A stretch of 64,000 bases of DNA from Amorphophallus konjac (taxonomy: Eukaryota > Streptophyta > Magnoliopsida > Alismatales > Araceae), in NCBI GenBank assembly GCA_022559845.1, contig CM040117.1, positions 85,076,559-85,140,558 on the forward strand, in the 5' to 3' direction. The position numbers and the translations under genes were made by a program. A model generated the notes under the pieces. That model ran no database searches, was not told the origin of the DNA, and saw nothing but the letters and a program-made list of their open reading frames with translations. Each line of letters opens with the position of its first letter. Position 1 is the first letter of the stretch. Of the stretch, positions 45,716-57,359 are shown in pieces.

Positions 45716-46023
45716 GGGCACCGCGGTGGATCCTAGTGAGTGCCTCGAGCTTACACCTACCCTTGTGAGAGACACCCTCGGAGTGCCACCACAAATAGCC
45801 TGAGAGCCCGACGTGAGCACACAGCGGCAATACTAGGCAAGCAAGATCCCATCGCCAGCATGAGGGTATGACCGAGCCACTTTGTCGAGCTGAAGCGCCG
45901 TTCCCCGACTATGGTCGCGGGTTGAGTATGGAGATCGTGGATCACCCAGAGCCGCAGTTCGATGTACTACTTCCCTGGTGGACCCATACTCGACGGGGTC
46001 GAGTTTTCCCCACCCCGGGGGTA
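45716..46023 (+). pseudogene. int: Integrase/chromodomain remnant and G-rich tract of element B
   Basis: Just past the ORF another frame reads VADLTPYKGTAVDPSE, which matches the integrase end FNVSDLVTYRDPAV of the chromovirus at 15850. About 250 bases further, the last bases read VDPYSTGSSFPHPGG, matching VDPYSIGSSFSHPGR before the chromovirus 3' LTR. The chromodomain between is too decayed to read. The tract CCCCACCCCGGGGGTA abuts the 3' LTR at 46024. Confidence 0.8.
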
Positions 46024-48771
46024 TGATGAGGGCATCCCTTGCCCCTCCACATTTTCTCCAGACTCGGATTGTTCGTCGGCAAGCGCCATTATGTTCCTCA
46101 AGTGTTTGTGAGTCGAGTCATGTAATTTTCTTATTTTTATTTGAGTCTTAATCATGTAATTTTCCCTTTATTTGAGTCATGTACCTAGGTTAGTAGGTTA
46201 TCTACCAATGTCCTAAGTCATTGTGTTGTTTAGATAGGCTATTGGGCCCATCTCATTGGGCTAGGCCCATGGACACCCCCCTTCCCTTCGGTTATTAGTC
46301 ATTGTGTCTTTTGTTAGGGTCCTTTGTGAAAAAGTCATGTGCCTATAAATAGGCCACCCCACTCCTCATATGTAACAACTTATGCATGAATATTGAATTC
46401 CAGATATACTCCAAATCCCTCTAGCCTTCTCTCTCAATATCTCTCTCTCTCATTATCTCTCTCTCTCTCTCCCTCCACCCCAATTTTCGGAATTTTCTCT
46501 CTCCTCCCCATTTACCTCTCATTAACTCCCCTCCCCTCATTCAATCACCTTCCCAACCACCCCATCTCCCACCTACCCCATTTAAACCTCTCCCCTTCCC
46601 CATAACCCTCTTTATTCCACCCCCTAGTCCCAAGAGAGCTCCACCCAATCCCCACACCACCATTCAACCCCCAACTACCCATTTCCCTTCCCCAAACCTC
46701 ACTCCACCTTCCCAAGACACCTCTTCCCATCCCCAAGACCACCATTGATCACTCCCCATCAAAGAAAATTCAAACTCACATTCCCTCCACCCACTTGTGC
46801 CTCCCTCACAGCCCAAATTCGTAGCTCCTCTCTCACCCTCTGAAAACACCCCATTCCAGACCCCATTCTCCCTCTCCCACACCTTAGAACACCCCCTCCT
46901 AGGCCCCCTCACAACTAGGGGTCACTCCCACACCTATTCACCCCCATTTCCACTTCCATTTACCCCATTTCTCCCACCACCTTCCACCTATAGTTCGTAG
47001 GTTACAGGTGGCAGAAGTCCAGCGACTTGTAGAAGGTGTCACATCGTCATCCTAAAGCTTCTAAAGGCGCTTCATACATCGTTGGAATCGTCTTTGAGTC
47101 CTCTTTCCAACAGAGGTGGTCCCGCATCCATCCGAGGTCGGAGCTATCCGCAGGAGCTGATCTCCCACGATTGCGCAGAAGACCCCAGGCAGAGAACCAG
47201 AGCGAGATTGGAAGGCCGACCACGACGAACCTTTTGGGATTCAGATCAAGTGTTCTTCAGAAAAGTTCTTCCCTCTCAAGTCTTCTTTCATCCTCAAGAA
47301 GTAGAGCTGCATTTGGACATCGGCATCTCAAGTTACAAGTTTTCTACTCCAAGTGTGTCAGGTCAGTTTACAGGAGCCAGAACCGACACCCCTCTACTCA
47401 TCTGATTGTCCCGGTCTTCTCCGACATCTGCCGACGTCGCCGTCGGTGCCGACAGAAAGAAGACTCGGCTACGGTTCCAAAGGTTCAGGTATCGCCTAAA
47501 TCAGAGCTCGTTAGAGATCGTGGCACCCTCTGCAACCAGGCACATTGATCTGCACCAGACAGAGGCAGAATCAATCAGTCCGGTCCCAGACTCTGCCACG
47601 GCCAGCTCGTGAAGGCTCTGAGCGCCATTTTTAGAGGGAAGAAACTACTTCAAGCTAGCTGCCACCTCTAAGAAGAAGGGACTCAATCGGCCACCGGAAC
47701 CCTCTGCTCCAATTTTCTTCGTCGGAGACGGCAGACTGCCCCCTGTGGTCCCAGGTTAGACCAGTCCTCACTCCTCCGGTTACCCCTCTCTCCACCGACA
47801 TCGGATCGCATCCCCGTCAACTCCGGCTCGAAGCTACCCCGACCACGATCGCATCACCGCCAGTTTCATTCCAATCGGAGTCCGGGAGAGCCCACAGTGA
47901 CTTCTGCAACCTGCTGCATCAGTTCGGTACCCGCCAGAGACCAGACGCTGCTGTCCTGTTCCAGTCGCCGGCGCGGTCAGCCCCGAGTATCAAAGCTTCC
48001 CCAAAAATTCAAGCTTCATCCTCTGTCAGTTGGGAAACTTTTGGCGCTGGTCTCGTCAAGATCCGAGTTCCGTGGAACCCGTGGCAGCACCGTCTCGACT
48101 GTCTGTCCAGTGAACCTGAAGCAGGGCAGAACCGGTGGAGCTCGGGAGGTCAAGTTTCATTGCGTAATCCCCAACCCGCTTGGCCGGCTGAAGGCCCCTC
48201 CCTGCGTGGAGGTAGTTTTGGATGTAATTAACTTAATCCCCACCCCAAGATCATCCCTCCTGCGAGAGGCGTAGTGTTGTACTCTTTACACTTTCAGGTT
48301 GAAGCGACACCGACGCGGCGTGCGGGTACATACCCTCGCCTCCCCGCTCGCCCCCGTCTCCGGCCGGAGTCGGCGTCTTCACGCCGGCTAGGTGAGCTCC
48401 TGAACATCCCTCATTTCTGTATTGGACTTGCTTAGCTTAGTATTGCTATAGTTACTCCGTCGGCGGTAAGAGAGTGTCCGATTTTACATTGCCACCAAAT
48501 TGAGTGACCACCGCGGGTGAGTTGAGAGTGAATCCACTTAACCCACACCCTTGGTGTGTTGGCCGCCCATGATTTGGTCATCCTAGGCCCATTTTGGGTT
48601 CTCCCCAAGCTTGCCAACCCTTGGAGCCTCATGGTCCCACCTCGGACCCTCTCCAACATCGCCTAGTTGCCTTCGGGCCCTAGTGTGTGCCATACGGGTG
48701 AGCTCGCTAGTGTGAGTCCGCTGCTCAAACTTGAATGCTTGCAAAATAGGTCCAAGGTCGGTTTTACATCA
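46024..48771 (+). repeat. 3' LTR of element B
   Basis: 2748 bp partner of 40346-43109, with a shorter CT microsatellite and a few indels. TATA box at 46342-46353. Confidence 0.92.
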
Positions 48772-48776
48772 TTAAC

Positions 48777-48921
48777 CTAAGCCTAGTACCTTAGTTTATT
48801 TGACTAGCATGACTAGATAATCTTGTTTTGTGACTAGAGAATAGAACTAGATACCTCACTGATATGTTGGAAATGAATGTCATGCGAATTTGGGGACCAA
48901 ATTCTTTTAAGTGGGGGAGGA
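48777..48921 (+). other. 3' tail and purine tract of element A
   Basis: The interior of A resumes after the TTAAC duplication. It ends GGACCAAATTCTTTTAAG then TGGGGGAGGA directly before the LTR at 48922, the usual end of Tekay/Del elements. Confidence 0.8.
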
Positions 48922-49140
48922 TGTAGCATCCCGAATAAAATTACATAGAATAAGTCTCCGATAATAAAATTTCAAATATATATATAAGTGAAGAGGCCTA
49001 AATAAATTTAAAAATGTACAACTCGGGTATATATATATATATGAATAATAGAAAATAGAATGAAAAACAAGTCAAAAAAGAAATGAATAATAAATAGCCT
49101 AACTCAAACCCTTGAAGGGCCAAATGGGCCTTATGGGCTA

Positions 49141-49176
<36 letters not shown>

Positions 49177-50495
49177 TCAAACTCCAAATCCTCCAACCCT
49201 TTTTTAATACTAGAGATACATGGGCTAAAAAAACCCTTAAAACATCACTAATGGGCCTCACGAATTGATAACCAAGGTGGGCTTAGGGATGGGTTTTATA
49301 AATATATATATATATATTAATATATGAATATGTGTGTTAATTGTAGGGGGGTTTTCCTTAATACACAAACAGCCGAAGCTGTGTTCGAGTAGGAAAGGGG
49401 GATTCTGTGAAGGGGCGGCTATAGATATAGATGGGGAGATTAAGAAGGGTTATTCCAAAGCCTTTTAGGATTTTATACACGGGAAGCTTAATCCCATTAG
49501 GATACCAACCCCCCCCCCCCCCACAGGATTGCATTCACTATAAATAACCCTTCTACCGATCGAGCCTTTGCTGCCTCCGATGTGCTGCTACCATAGAAAC
49601 GAAGAGACTTCTTTGCTGCTGGGAGAAGAAGTCCAACCTCCTCTTCCATTCCATCCTCCTGCTGTTGCGGTTGTAGTTGCGGCTACTCTCTCACGTTTGA
49701 AGCAGTTGCAGTGCCGCTGCTGCTATTCATCTTTTTCCAGCGTCTTTGTGCTGCAGTCGCTGCCACTGCTAGTAATTACAGTTACTTCAATTGTCTAGCT
49801 CTTTCACTCGCTTATCCGTCGTCCCAATTAACCCAGAAGGTAGGTGTTCTCTCTAACAGCTAAACTCAATTAACAAGGATAATACATACTCCTATGATCA
49901 TAACAACATGCTTATATCTCATGTTCGAGTTCATAGTCTCAAGTTTCTCGTAGGTCTTCTCGATATCAAGCTAAAGCAATTAATATTAAACCTTAATATA
50001 ACCTCTACATGTGTATACCATATTCTTTTGATGCATCCGTAGGTGTTCTCTCTTTATGTCAAAGATTATAATTAGATTAAACCTCACATGATATTTGTAC
50101 ATGATTTTACTACATGATTTTTTTCGTGTTTTGGTTTAATACTATAGAAGTTAGTTATGGAGTTTTCGCCTTAATAGCTTGTTCGTGGGTATCGGAGTCT
50201 CCTTTGGCCATGAAAATTTATGGGCGTACTAGTGGGATGGAGATCGAGATAGTGAGAGTGGTTGCACCATTTTTCGTGCCTTCTATCTCAAGATCCGCCA
50301 TCTCTCAACGAAAAATTATTTTGAACGTCCGGTTAGGTAGAGTTTTTCGAGCCCGTCATTTCGATATATAGAACGTGTGATTCCGACATGTATACGTCGA
50401 CAACCGGAGGTTTAAAGAAGGTAACACATTTGATATATAAATGACGACAAGCTTACTGTCGTCAAATCCTTTTGACGACATAACGCAAAGTCGTT

Positions 50496-50540
<45 letters not shown>

Positions 50541-52118
50541 ATATCTTGTAATTATATCTTTAAAAATTCATATCTATTAAAATATGTAACAGAAAATTTT
50601 AAAAATTATATATCTGGAATTCTCATATTTTTCTCCTAATTATCATATATTTTCATTCTCTAAATTATTTTAAATTAATAAATGTGTCTTTGAATATATA
50701 TATTTGAAATTATTCAATTAAATAGATATTACCGTGAATTCTTGTTAAATAAATTAAGTTAAAAATCATAGACTTAACGTCCCTCCAAGTGGATGCTAAT
50801 TAATAAATGACACTACACACGGATGTCAATTAAAATAACTTTATTTAATTATAGTTAATTATAGAATTAGATGGACGTGAATTCTATAATTAACACATTC
50901 ATGTTCTCACTGTTTTCTTCCGGTTTTGACCCATACCTCGGGTCATTTGGCACTCTCATCTCACGTCTGTAGATGGAGCCCCCTTTTCATGATTGGTTCA
51001 CGTTATACACCTCAACTCTCGGTGACATACGAGTCCTCCGTTGGACATTCCGTTCCTTCAGACTAGCAAGTTAGTCATTGGGACCTCCATAAGTCTCCGC
51101 TAGCCTTGGATTCCCTCAAGGCAGCCGAGCTGGTTGTACCCTAAAAATCTCGGGATCCAATCCGTGTCACTTTGATTTTTCGTTAGTCTTGACACTCTAC
51201 TCCATTTGGAATCTTCCTGTCATCAATTCGAGAACATAACCCTTTGACTCTGTATTTGGCCAAATCTGATTCTGAAATATTAAGGGCTGTGGGTCCGCGA
51301 CTTTTCAGTGCCAGGTAGGACGGAAGTCCAATTCTGTAAACCATGGTAATTCTGGGTGTGGCATTGCACCAAAATATGTACATATGTTATATTCTGTTAT
51401 TCTGTTATATCTGTTATTCTGCAAACTCTGTTAATTCTGTTATTCTGATAATTTGTTGCTTGGTTATTTTGATAATTTAGATATTATGCTAGTTTGCTTA
51501 TATTTATTAGAACTCTGTTATATTCTGGCTAATTATGAAGTTATGTTCATCTAAGTATCTGTCCTTGTTATATTCTAATAGCTTGTCCTTAACTCTGCAT
51601 GGGAAATTCATCCCTATTTCTCTTGAGCTCGTAACTGCGTTTGGTCTTGATATCCATCCTTTCTGTTAGATAGATTGTCATGATTTTCAGGTTATATCGT
51701 TTCATGCATTGCATAGTCATAAACATGATTAAAATTGACTAATCACTTATATTCTGCTTGATGAGAGATGTAATTCCTACTGAGCATTTTTGCTCACCCA
51801 GTTCATCTTAACGTTTTTCAGGTATTGATGTCGATGACAACCAATCTGATGGGGAAGGGCAAGAGTGATGAGTGCATTGGTGAATCGAGTCGATGTCTTT
51901 TATTTTCTTGAGTCCCATCCTGTTATTGAGTCTTTTTCATTTACTTATGTAAATTGAGTCGAAGATGTAATATTCACTTTCTGATATTAATAAGGTTTAT
52001 ATTTTGTCAATATTGTCTAGTCGTGTGTTCATGTCTTATGATTGCTCTAATTATTCATGACTGTTTGCTGCCACGTTTCAAGCAATGCGTTCCACTGCTA
52101 TCGGTTCAGGACGTGACA
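48922..52118 (+). repeat. 3' LTR of element A
   Basis: 3197 bp partner of 36031-39209. TATA box at 49538-49546, a C run of about 14 at 49509-49522, shorter TA repeats, the hairpin module at 51048-51140, and a stretch of about 85 bp at 50945-51030 absent from the 5' LTR. Confidence 0.92.
51048..51140 (+). other. Shared hairpin module, copy 5 (3' LTR of element A)
   Basis: Near-identical to 38130-38222 with the stem GCCTTG/CAAGGC unchanged. The differences lie outside the stem (CCTCCATAAG for CCTCCGTAAG). Confidence 0.85.
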
Positions 52119-52560
52119 GATATCACATTCATTGTCCAGAAGGTGATCAAGGGATACGCGATTGCTGAACATCTCACTCATTCTCCTATCCCTCGCTCTG
52201 ATTCGATCCAAGATGAATTTCCTGATGAACACTTGGCTGTAGTCAGTCATCTTCCATATTGGTCTCTTCATTTCGACGGTGCTCTCAATTCTCAGGGCCG
52301 TGGAATCGGCGCCGTTCTCATCACTCCGGAAGGAGTGACCATCCCTATCGCTTATCAACTCTCTTTTCCTGCCACTAATAACATAGCCGAGTATGAGGCT
52401 CTCCTTGCTGGTCTGAAGCACGCCTACCTCATGGGCGCACGATACCTTAACATCATAGGAAACTCTCAATTGGTGCTGCGTCAAGTTCTGTCAACTTACC
52501 GCACCCGTGACCCCAAACTCAAGCCTTATCAAGATTTGGTCCTCGTTCTCAGAACATTCT
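52119..52560 (+). pseudogene. arnh: Archaeal-type RNase H of the Tat-like element
   Basis: The second RNase H typical of the Tat lineage. It begins at once after element A with DITFIVQKVIKGYA, continuing the frame lost at 36030. Domain motifs: LHFDGALNSQGRGIGAVL (first Asp), IAEYEALLAGLKHA (Glu) and IIGNSQLVLRQV. In family members the last motif normally has GDSQLV; here the Asp is Asn, so the copy is probably catalytically dead. The frame is lost near 52553, where NILANALASLASF continues in another frame. Confidence 0.85.
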
Positions 52561-54034
52561 GGCCAATGCACTTGCATCACTTGCTTCTTTTGTTTCATTC
52601 CCCCTCAGTCGCACCACCGAGACCATTGTGGTCCAGCGGATGGACGCCCCCTCACTTCAGGATCCTTGGTTCGACAACCTTAGGAAGGCTGTTGAGAAGA
52701 AAGTTGAGAAGGAAGATTTGAAAGAAGTTTCATTGACTGAGCTTGAGGAGATTATAGAAGAAGAGGAATTGCCGTGGTACTATGAGATAGAGCAATACTG
52801 TAGGGATGGTTCCTTTCCCGAGGTGGTGAATGCCGAGCAGCGCAAGGTCGTTAGAAGAGTCGCCTCCAGATACATGATTATCGCAGGAGAATTGTACATG
52901 CGAGCTCTCAATGGAGTTCTAATGAGGTGTTTGGATGACGATGAGGCTTGGAAGGTGGTAGAAGCTACTCACTCCAGTGAGTGTGGAGGGCACGTAAATG
53001 GGTAGGCGTTGGCAAAGAAGATTTTTAGGTAGGGCTATTACTGGCCAACCTTAGAAGAAGACTGTTCCACCTATGTCCGTAGGTGTCTTCCATGCCAGCT
53101 TCATGCCGACAAAATTCATGCTCTGGCTTCTTCTCTTCATCCTCTTTCTGCTCCTTGGCCATTTTCGATGTGGGCCTTTGATATCGTTGGACCACTTGGT
53201 GACCCTAATGCTCAAGTTAAACAGAAATCCTTCATTCTGACGGCTACAGAGTACTTCACCAAGTGGGCGGAAGTTGAAGCTAATGCAGAAATCAAAGCCA
53301 CCACGGTATGCCGCTTCATCCTCAAGAACATCATCTCGCGGTTTGGAGTGCCAAGTGACATCGTCACCGACAATGGGCCTCAATTTGTTTCTCAAGAACT
53401 TCAGGACCTCTGTAAGAAGTTTGATATTTCATTGCATCATTCATCACCATACTACCCTCAAGGTAATGGCCAAGCTGAAGCCACGAACAAAACCCTTCTT
53501 AAAATCATTAAGAAAACATGCGAATCACACAAATTTGCTGATTGGGACGACAAACTGATAGAAGCTCTATGGGCTTATCACACCATCGTCCGTACTCCCA
53601 CGAGGCAAACTCCTTTTGCTCTCACCTATGAGATGGAGGCAGTTTTCCCATACGAGATCTTGATCCCTTCCCTAAGAGTGCAGCTAGACAAAGAACTTAA
53701 TCTCGACGAGCGTCGAGAGGCATTGCTAGTCCAACTAGAACTCTTAGACGGGGAGAGGCTTAATGCGGCCAATCACGTCTCAGTTTATCAAAAACGTGTC
53801 TCGCGGTATTTTCAAAAGAAGGTTATTGAAACAAAATTCTAAGTGGGTAACATAGTTTTGAAGCACAAATTTCTCAGAACAGCAGGTCCTAGGTCTAAGC
53901 TGCAACCGAATTGGGAAGGGCCGTTTGTAATTAAGGAAGTCTATCCTGGTAACACGTACCGTTTAGTTAACGCAGAGGGTGAAGAATTGCCAAATCTGTG
54001 GAATGTGTTGTATTTAAAATATTTTTATCCATAG
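52561..54034 (+). pseudogene. int: Tat-lineage integrase, broken
   Basis: N-terminal zinc-binding region at about 52965-53100 (THSSECGGH, YYWPTL, CLPCQLH) interrupted by TAG at 53003 and another stop near 53028. The catalytic core holds AFDIVGP (Asp, about 53175), VTDNGPQFVS (Asp, about 53362) and NGQAEATNKTLL (Glu, about 53470), all three acidic residues present. A C-terminal part with LQPNWEGPFVI and NTYRLVNAEGEELPNLWN ends at TAG 54032. A stop at 53840 precedes VGNIVLKH. Role: integration of cDNA. Confidence 0.92.
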
Positions 54035-54425
54035 AGTCAAGCCAGCAACAGCCTGGCGGTGGGGTATGCCTCTACTTGATCACGAAGGGAGATCCCCGGT
54101 TCAACATTCACACACTACACGACCCCCTGTGGTTCGGTTCCCCTCTTTTACGCAACACCGTTTCTCCCTTGGCCATGCTTAGGAGAAAGTGAAAATCCTT
54201 ATTTTTCTCCTCTCTCGGCTGAAAATATGGGCAAGTGGCGAATAAGGGGGCGAGAACTGATCTAGACCCCCCGATAAAAGAGGTCTCAAATAGGGGTAGT
54301 CCGTTATGACCTTATTCCGCAGATATAAGAGCAAAGGAAAAAGAGAGAAAATAAATAAAGAAAAGGGGCAAAATCAAAATCAAAAGCTAAAGGCTCGTCC
54401 ACAAGCTCGAAGTTTGAGAATCTAA

Positions 54426-54841
54426 GCCTCTCTTTGGTATTGGTTTATCCCAGGGTTAGCTCTAAGTTAACTCCGGGATAAACTTTTTTGTGCTTTGGTA
54501 AGGAGTTAGTGTTAGTCGGGTTAGGTTAAGGGCTAACCCAGGGATATTCCTGAGTTTTGAAACCCACACCCAAGGGTGGGTTAAGGTGGGTTAACCTCCT
54601 ACCTCAATAAATGCTCAATTAAATGTGTCTCTCTCTCTCATAATAAATGCTATTTCTCTCTCTCATTATTACTAGGTTAACCTACTATTTACCAAATCAT
54701 ACTAGATTAAAATTAGGTTAATCCACATCCTTACTCCCCGATTAACTACCCTCCTACCAAATCAAAAATGGGTTAAATCCGTACTACTTTAATCGGGTTG
54801 ACTTAGCCCATCTTTAGCCTAACTCTATACCAAAGCCACCC
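54426..54841. mobile_element. MITE, Tourist/PIF-Harbinger-like
   Basis: 416 bp, flanked by TAA (54423-54425 and 54842-54844). The ends are imperfect inverted repeats sharing CTTTGGTAT about 6 bases in. It is rich in GGTTAA-type words and has no ORF. The orthologous place in the minus-strand element (near 25320) has no such insert. Superfamily is inferred from the 3 bp TAA duplication; a hAT origin is less likely. Confidence 0.65.
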
Positions 54842-55228
54842 TAAAAGTCCCCAAAATAACGAAACTAGGCATGGCAAGAGTGGCAGTACAGTTTTCCCGC
54901 GGGACGTTATGAGCCCTGTCGTATGCGGGCTTAGAGCGGATGTAGGTTCGATGACGGACACAAAACCCCGGCGTAACAGACCAAGAATTCTTTGAAAAGG
55001 GGTGTCGTGAGAAGAACTCAAGCCCTACAAATCTCTATACCTATCGCCAGCTTTTCTATCAAATTCTCTTTTATTTTCCAAGGAATGAACCATGCCCCGG
55101 GTATGGCCTCGGTAGAGGCACCGTTGAGTGAAATTGGGCCCCGACCATGGGTGGTCATTTATAGCGCACGTTGAATCTAAGAGACCCCTAATGAGATGTG
55201 AGGTTCCCCGTCATTAGGCTTGAGCTGA

Positions 55229-55440
55229 TTTTAAAATCCAAAAAAAATTAAATATTTCAAAATCCAAAAAAATCAAATATTTCAAAATCTAAAAAATCAA
55301 ATATTTCAAAATCTAAAAAATCAAATATTTCAAAAACCAAAAAAATCAAATGCTTCAAAACCCCAAAAAATCAAAATATTTCAAAATCCAAAAAAAATCA
55401 AAATCTAAATATTTTCAAAATCACAAAAAAGATTTTCATT
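55229..55440 (+). repeat. A-rich tandem repeat in the Tat 3' UTR
   Basis: About eight to nine units near 23 bp built on TCAAATATTTCAAAATCC plus a short A run. Partner of 24786-24931 on the minus strand. Confidence 0.85.
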
Positions 55441-55726
55441 ATCATGATTTGCATTCATGGCATGCATTGCATTCATTTTTCATTTGCTATTTGCCTATTT
55501 AATAAGGCTTACCATGTTGCATCCCTACGGTTTTGATGATGTCTCACACTATAAATCAATCTTCTGTCTCTAGAATAATTCATGCTTCATCATGTAAGAC
55601 TGTGCAGTTCATATGGTTGTCAGATAGATATGCACAACTTGATCATATCTACACACTGTCTGCATAGTCTGGCCTCTGATGGGTCGACGCTCCACCTCTG
55701 ATGGGTCGACGCCCCCTTTGCCTTCC
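55441..55726. other. Spacer with GGGTCGACGC doublet
   Basis: No gene. A 23 bp direct duplication, CCTCTGATGGGTCGACGC plus flanks, occurs at about 55671 and 55694. The junction between Tat-like UTR and Copia LTR probably lies somewhere from here to 57360 but is not marked. Confidence 0.5.
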
Positions 55727-57310
55727 AAGTCCATACATTGAATTTCATATTCAAAGTATGTACATTGGTCTTCACCTGAAGTCCATACATTGAAGTTTAT
55801 ATTGAAAGTCTGTACACCCTCCGCTAAGCTTTCAGAGTCTGTACAACCATTCCTTGAGTTCAAGTCCATACAATGGCACTGTAGCTTGCATCTGAAGTGT
55901 ATACATCCTTTCAAGGGGTCAAGTCTATACATTCTCCCGTTCATTCCAAAGTCTACACATCACCTTCCATCTTCCAAGTCTATACATCCAGTTGAACCTT
56001 AAGTCTATACATCGTCTGCCATTTCAAAGTCAATACACTGTCCCTCGTCTCACACATCATGACCCAAAGTCTGTATAGCCTCTAGTTACTGTACAAGTCC
56101 ATACACTGGCTGCACTGCACAAGTCTAGACATTGATTCTCTATTAATGCCTTGATTCGAAGTCTGTACAGCCAACTCCTTCAATAGTCTCCAAGTCTATA
56201 CAGCCTGCCTTCACGTTCAGAGTCTATACACCATTCCTCAAAGGCCAAGTGTATACATTGTCCATATGTTCAAAGGTTTCTAGTCTATACATTGGATAGA
56301 CTCGTTCATGCTTTATTCATCTCAAGTCTATACACTGCCTTTCATGTGCACTCTTTAAGCAAGTCTATACCTTCGACTGTTCAGCCTGTGATCAAGTCTG
56401 TACAGCCAGGGAGACCATTAAGTCTATACACTCATTCACTGTAGCTTGCATCAGGTAAAGTCTATACATTGGGACTTTTACCTACATTCTGAACTAAACT
56501 CAGTAAGTCTATACATTCCTCATATCTTTTACCTACGCTCAGTTCAGTAAGTCTGCACACTGGGAACTTTACTGACGTTGCCTTGCCAAAGTCTACACAC
56601 TGTGAACCTTCAAGTATGTACAGACTTTACTTGTTCAAGTCTATACATCGTCCAGCTCTTTGGCAAGTCTACACATCTCTAAGTCTATACACTCAGTTAT
56701 CCTTCAACTCTATACACTCGATATCACCGTCAAGTGTATACACTCTCAAGTTGTTCATACTTGCCTATATGCTGTTTTCAAGTGTATACACTCTCTCATT
56801 TGACACACTTGCTTAATTGCTGTTTCTAAGTCTACACATTCGATGCCTTCATGCATTGTTCTCATCGAAGTCTATACATCGACGTCTATACATTGAAGTC
56901 CATACAGTGCATACAGTTGTGCTTCACAAGTCTACACATTGCTGCTCTTCATTACAAGTCTTTACACTCGTCCTCCTTCACACGATCAACTCTATACATC
57001 CATTGTCTTGCCTGCTGAATGAAGTCTACACACTGAGGTCGCATGAACACTTACAAGTCCATACACTGAGCTCGCATGAAGAACTTCAACTCTACACACT
57101 CTCACACTTGACACACTTGCATAATTGTCATCTCTAAGTCTATACGCTCGATGGCTTTATACATTTCACAGAAGTCCATACATTCCCCCTGTTGTGCTAA
57201 TGCATTATTCAGCTAGTCTATACACTGAGGTCGCATGAGGACTCACAAGTCTACACACTCCCTCAGTGTACACACTTACTCATCTGCTATTCTAATGTAT
57301 ATACATTCGT
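55727..57310 (+). repeat. Array of about 50 AAGTCTATACA-type motifs
   Basis: The motif (A/T)AGTCTATACA with variants AGTCCATACA, AGTCTGTACA, AGTCTACACA and AGTGTATACACT occurs about 50 times in 1.6 kb, mostly followed by TTG, CTG, CTC or TCC. Spacing varies from about 13 to 48 bp (mean near 32), all in one orientation. Larger repeats overlay it, for example CACTGTAGCTTGCATC at 55878 and 56436, and GAGGTCGCATGA at 57034 and 57228. It may be U3 of the Copia LTR (TATA box 170 bp later) or the variable part of the Tat 3' UTR. Confidence 0.9.
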
Positions 57311-57359
57311 TGATATCTGACTGAACTAACTAATCACATTTCCTTGTCTCTGCCTGCAG

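Larger units (their letters stand above)
40346..48771 (+). mobile_element. Element B: chromovirus-derived TR-GAG element with one long ORF
   Basis: LTRs 40346-43109 and 46024-48771, TSD TTAAC exact on both sides (40341-40345, 48772-48776). The 2.9 kb interior holds a primer site, a chimeric ORF (43211-45715), then a chromovirus integrase/chromodomain remnant and a G-rich tract. LTRs are about 98-99% alike, so this is the youngest insertion along with A. It sits just after the gag of element A. Confidence 0.93.
36031..52118 (+). mobile_element. Element A: gag-only LTR element, Tekay/Del-like (TR-GAG)
   Basis: LTRs 36031-39209 and 48922-52118 are flanked by a perfect duplication GATAT (36026-36030, 52119-52123). 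Without the nested element B its interior is only about 1.3 kb: primer site, a gag, a short tail and a purine tract. No protease, RT or integrase was ever between gag and the tract in this copy, which fits the class known as terminal-repeat retrotransposons with GAG. LTRs are about 98-99% alike where compared, so insertion is recent. Confidence 0.93.
25676..55440 (+). mobile_element. Plus-strand Tat/Ogre-like Ty3/Gypsy element with nested insertions
   Basis: 5' LTR 25676-27441, primer site, long leader, gag, protease, RT-RNase H, archaeal RNase H, integrase and 3' UTR are present in order. The archaeal-type second RNase H between RNase H and integrase is diagnostic for the Tat lineage. Insertions at 31723-34767, 36031-52118 and 54426-54841 are later. 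No 3' LTR is seen by the end of the window; either it lies beyond 64000 behind the Copia element, or the 3' end is lost. The element sits in the 3' UTR of a minus-strand relative, with CTAAG just before it. Confidence 0.85.
54035..55440 (+). other. 3' UTR of the plus-strand Tat-like element
   Basis: No gene. It is homologous in ordered blocks to the minus strand of 24786-25675, broken by the MITE at 54426-54841. The blocks suggest a conserved 3' UTR in this family. Confidence 0.75.

Noticed and set aside
55727..57310. CRISPR-like or protein-coding reading of the AGTCTATACA array
   Set aside because: The sequence is plant nuclear DNA, the repeated word is only about 10 bp and degenerate, and the word falls in all frames, so neither a CRISPR array nor a repeat protein fits.
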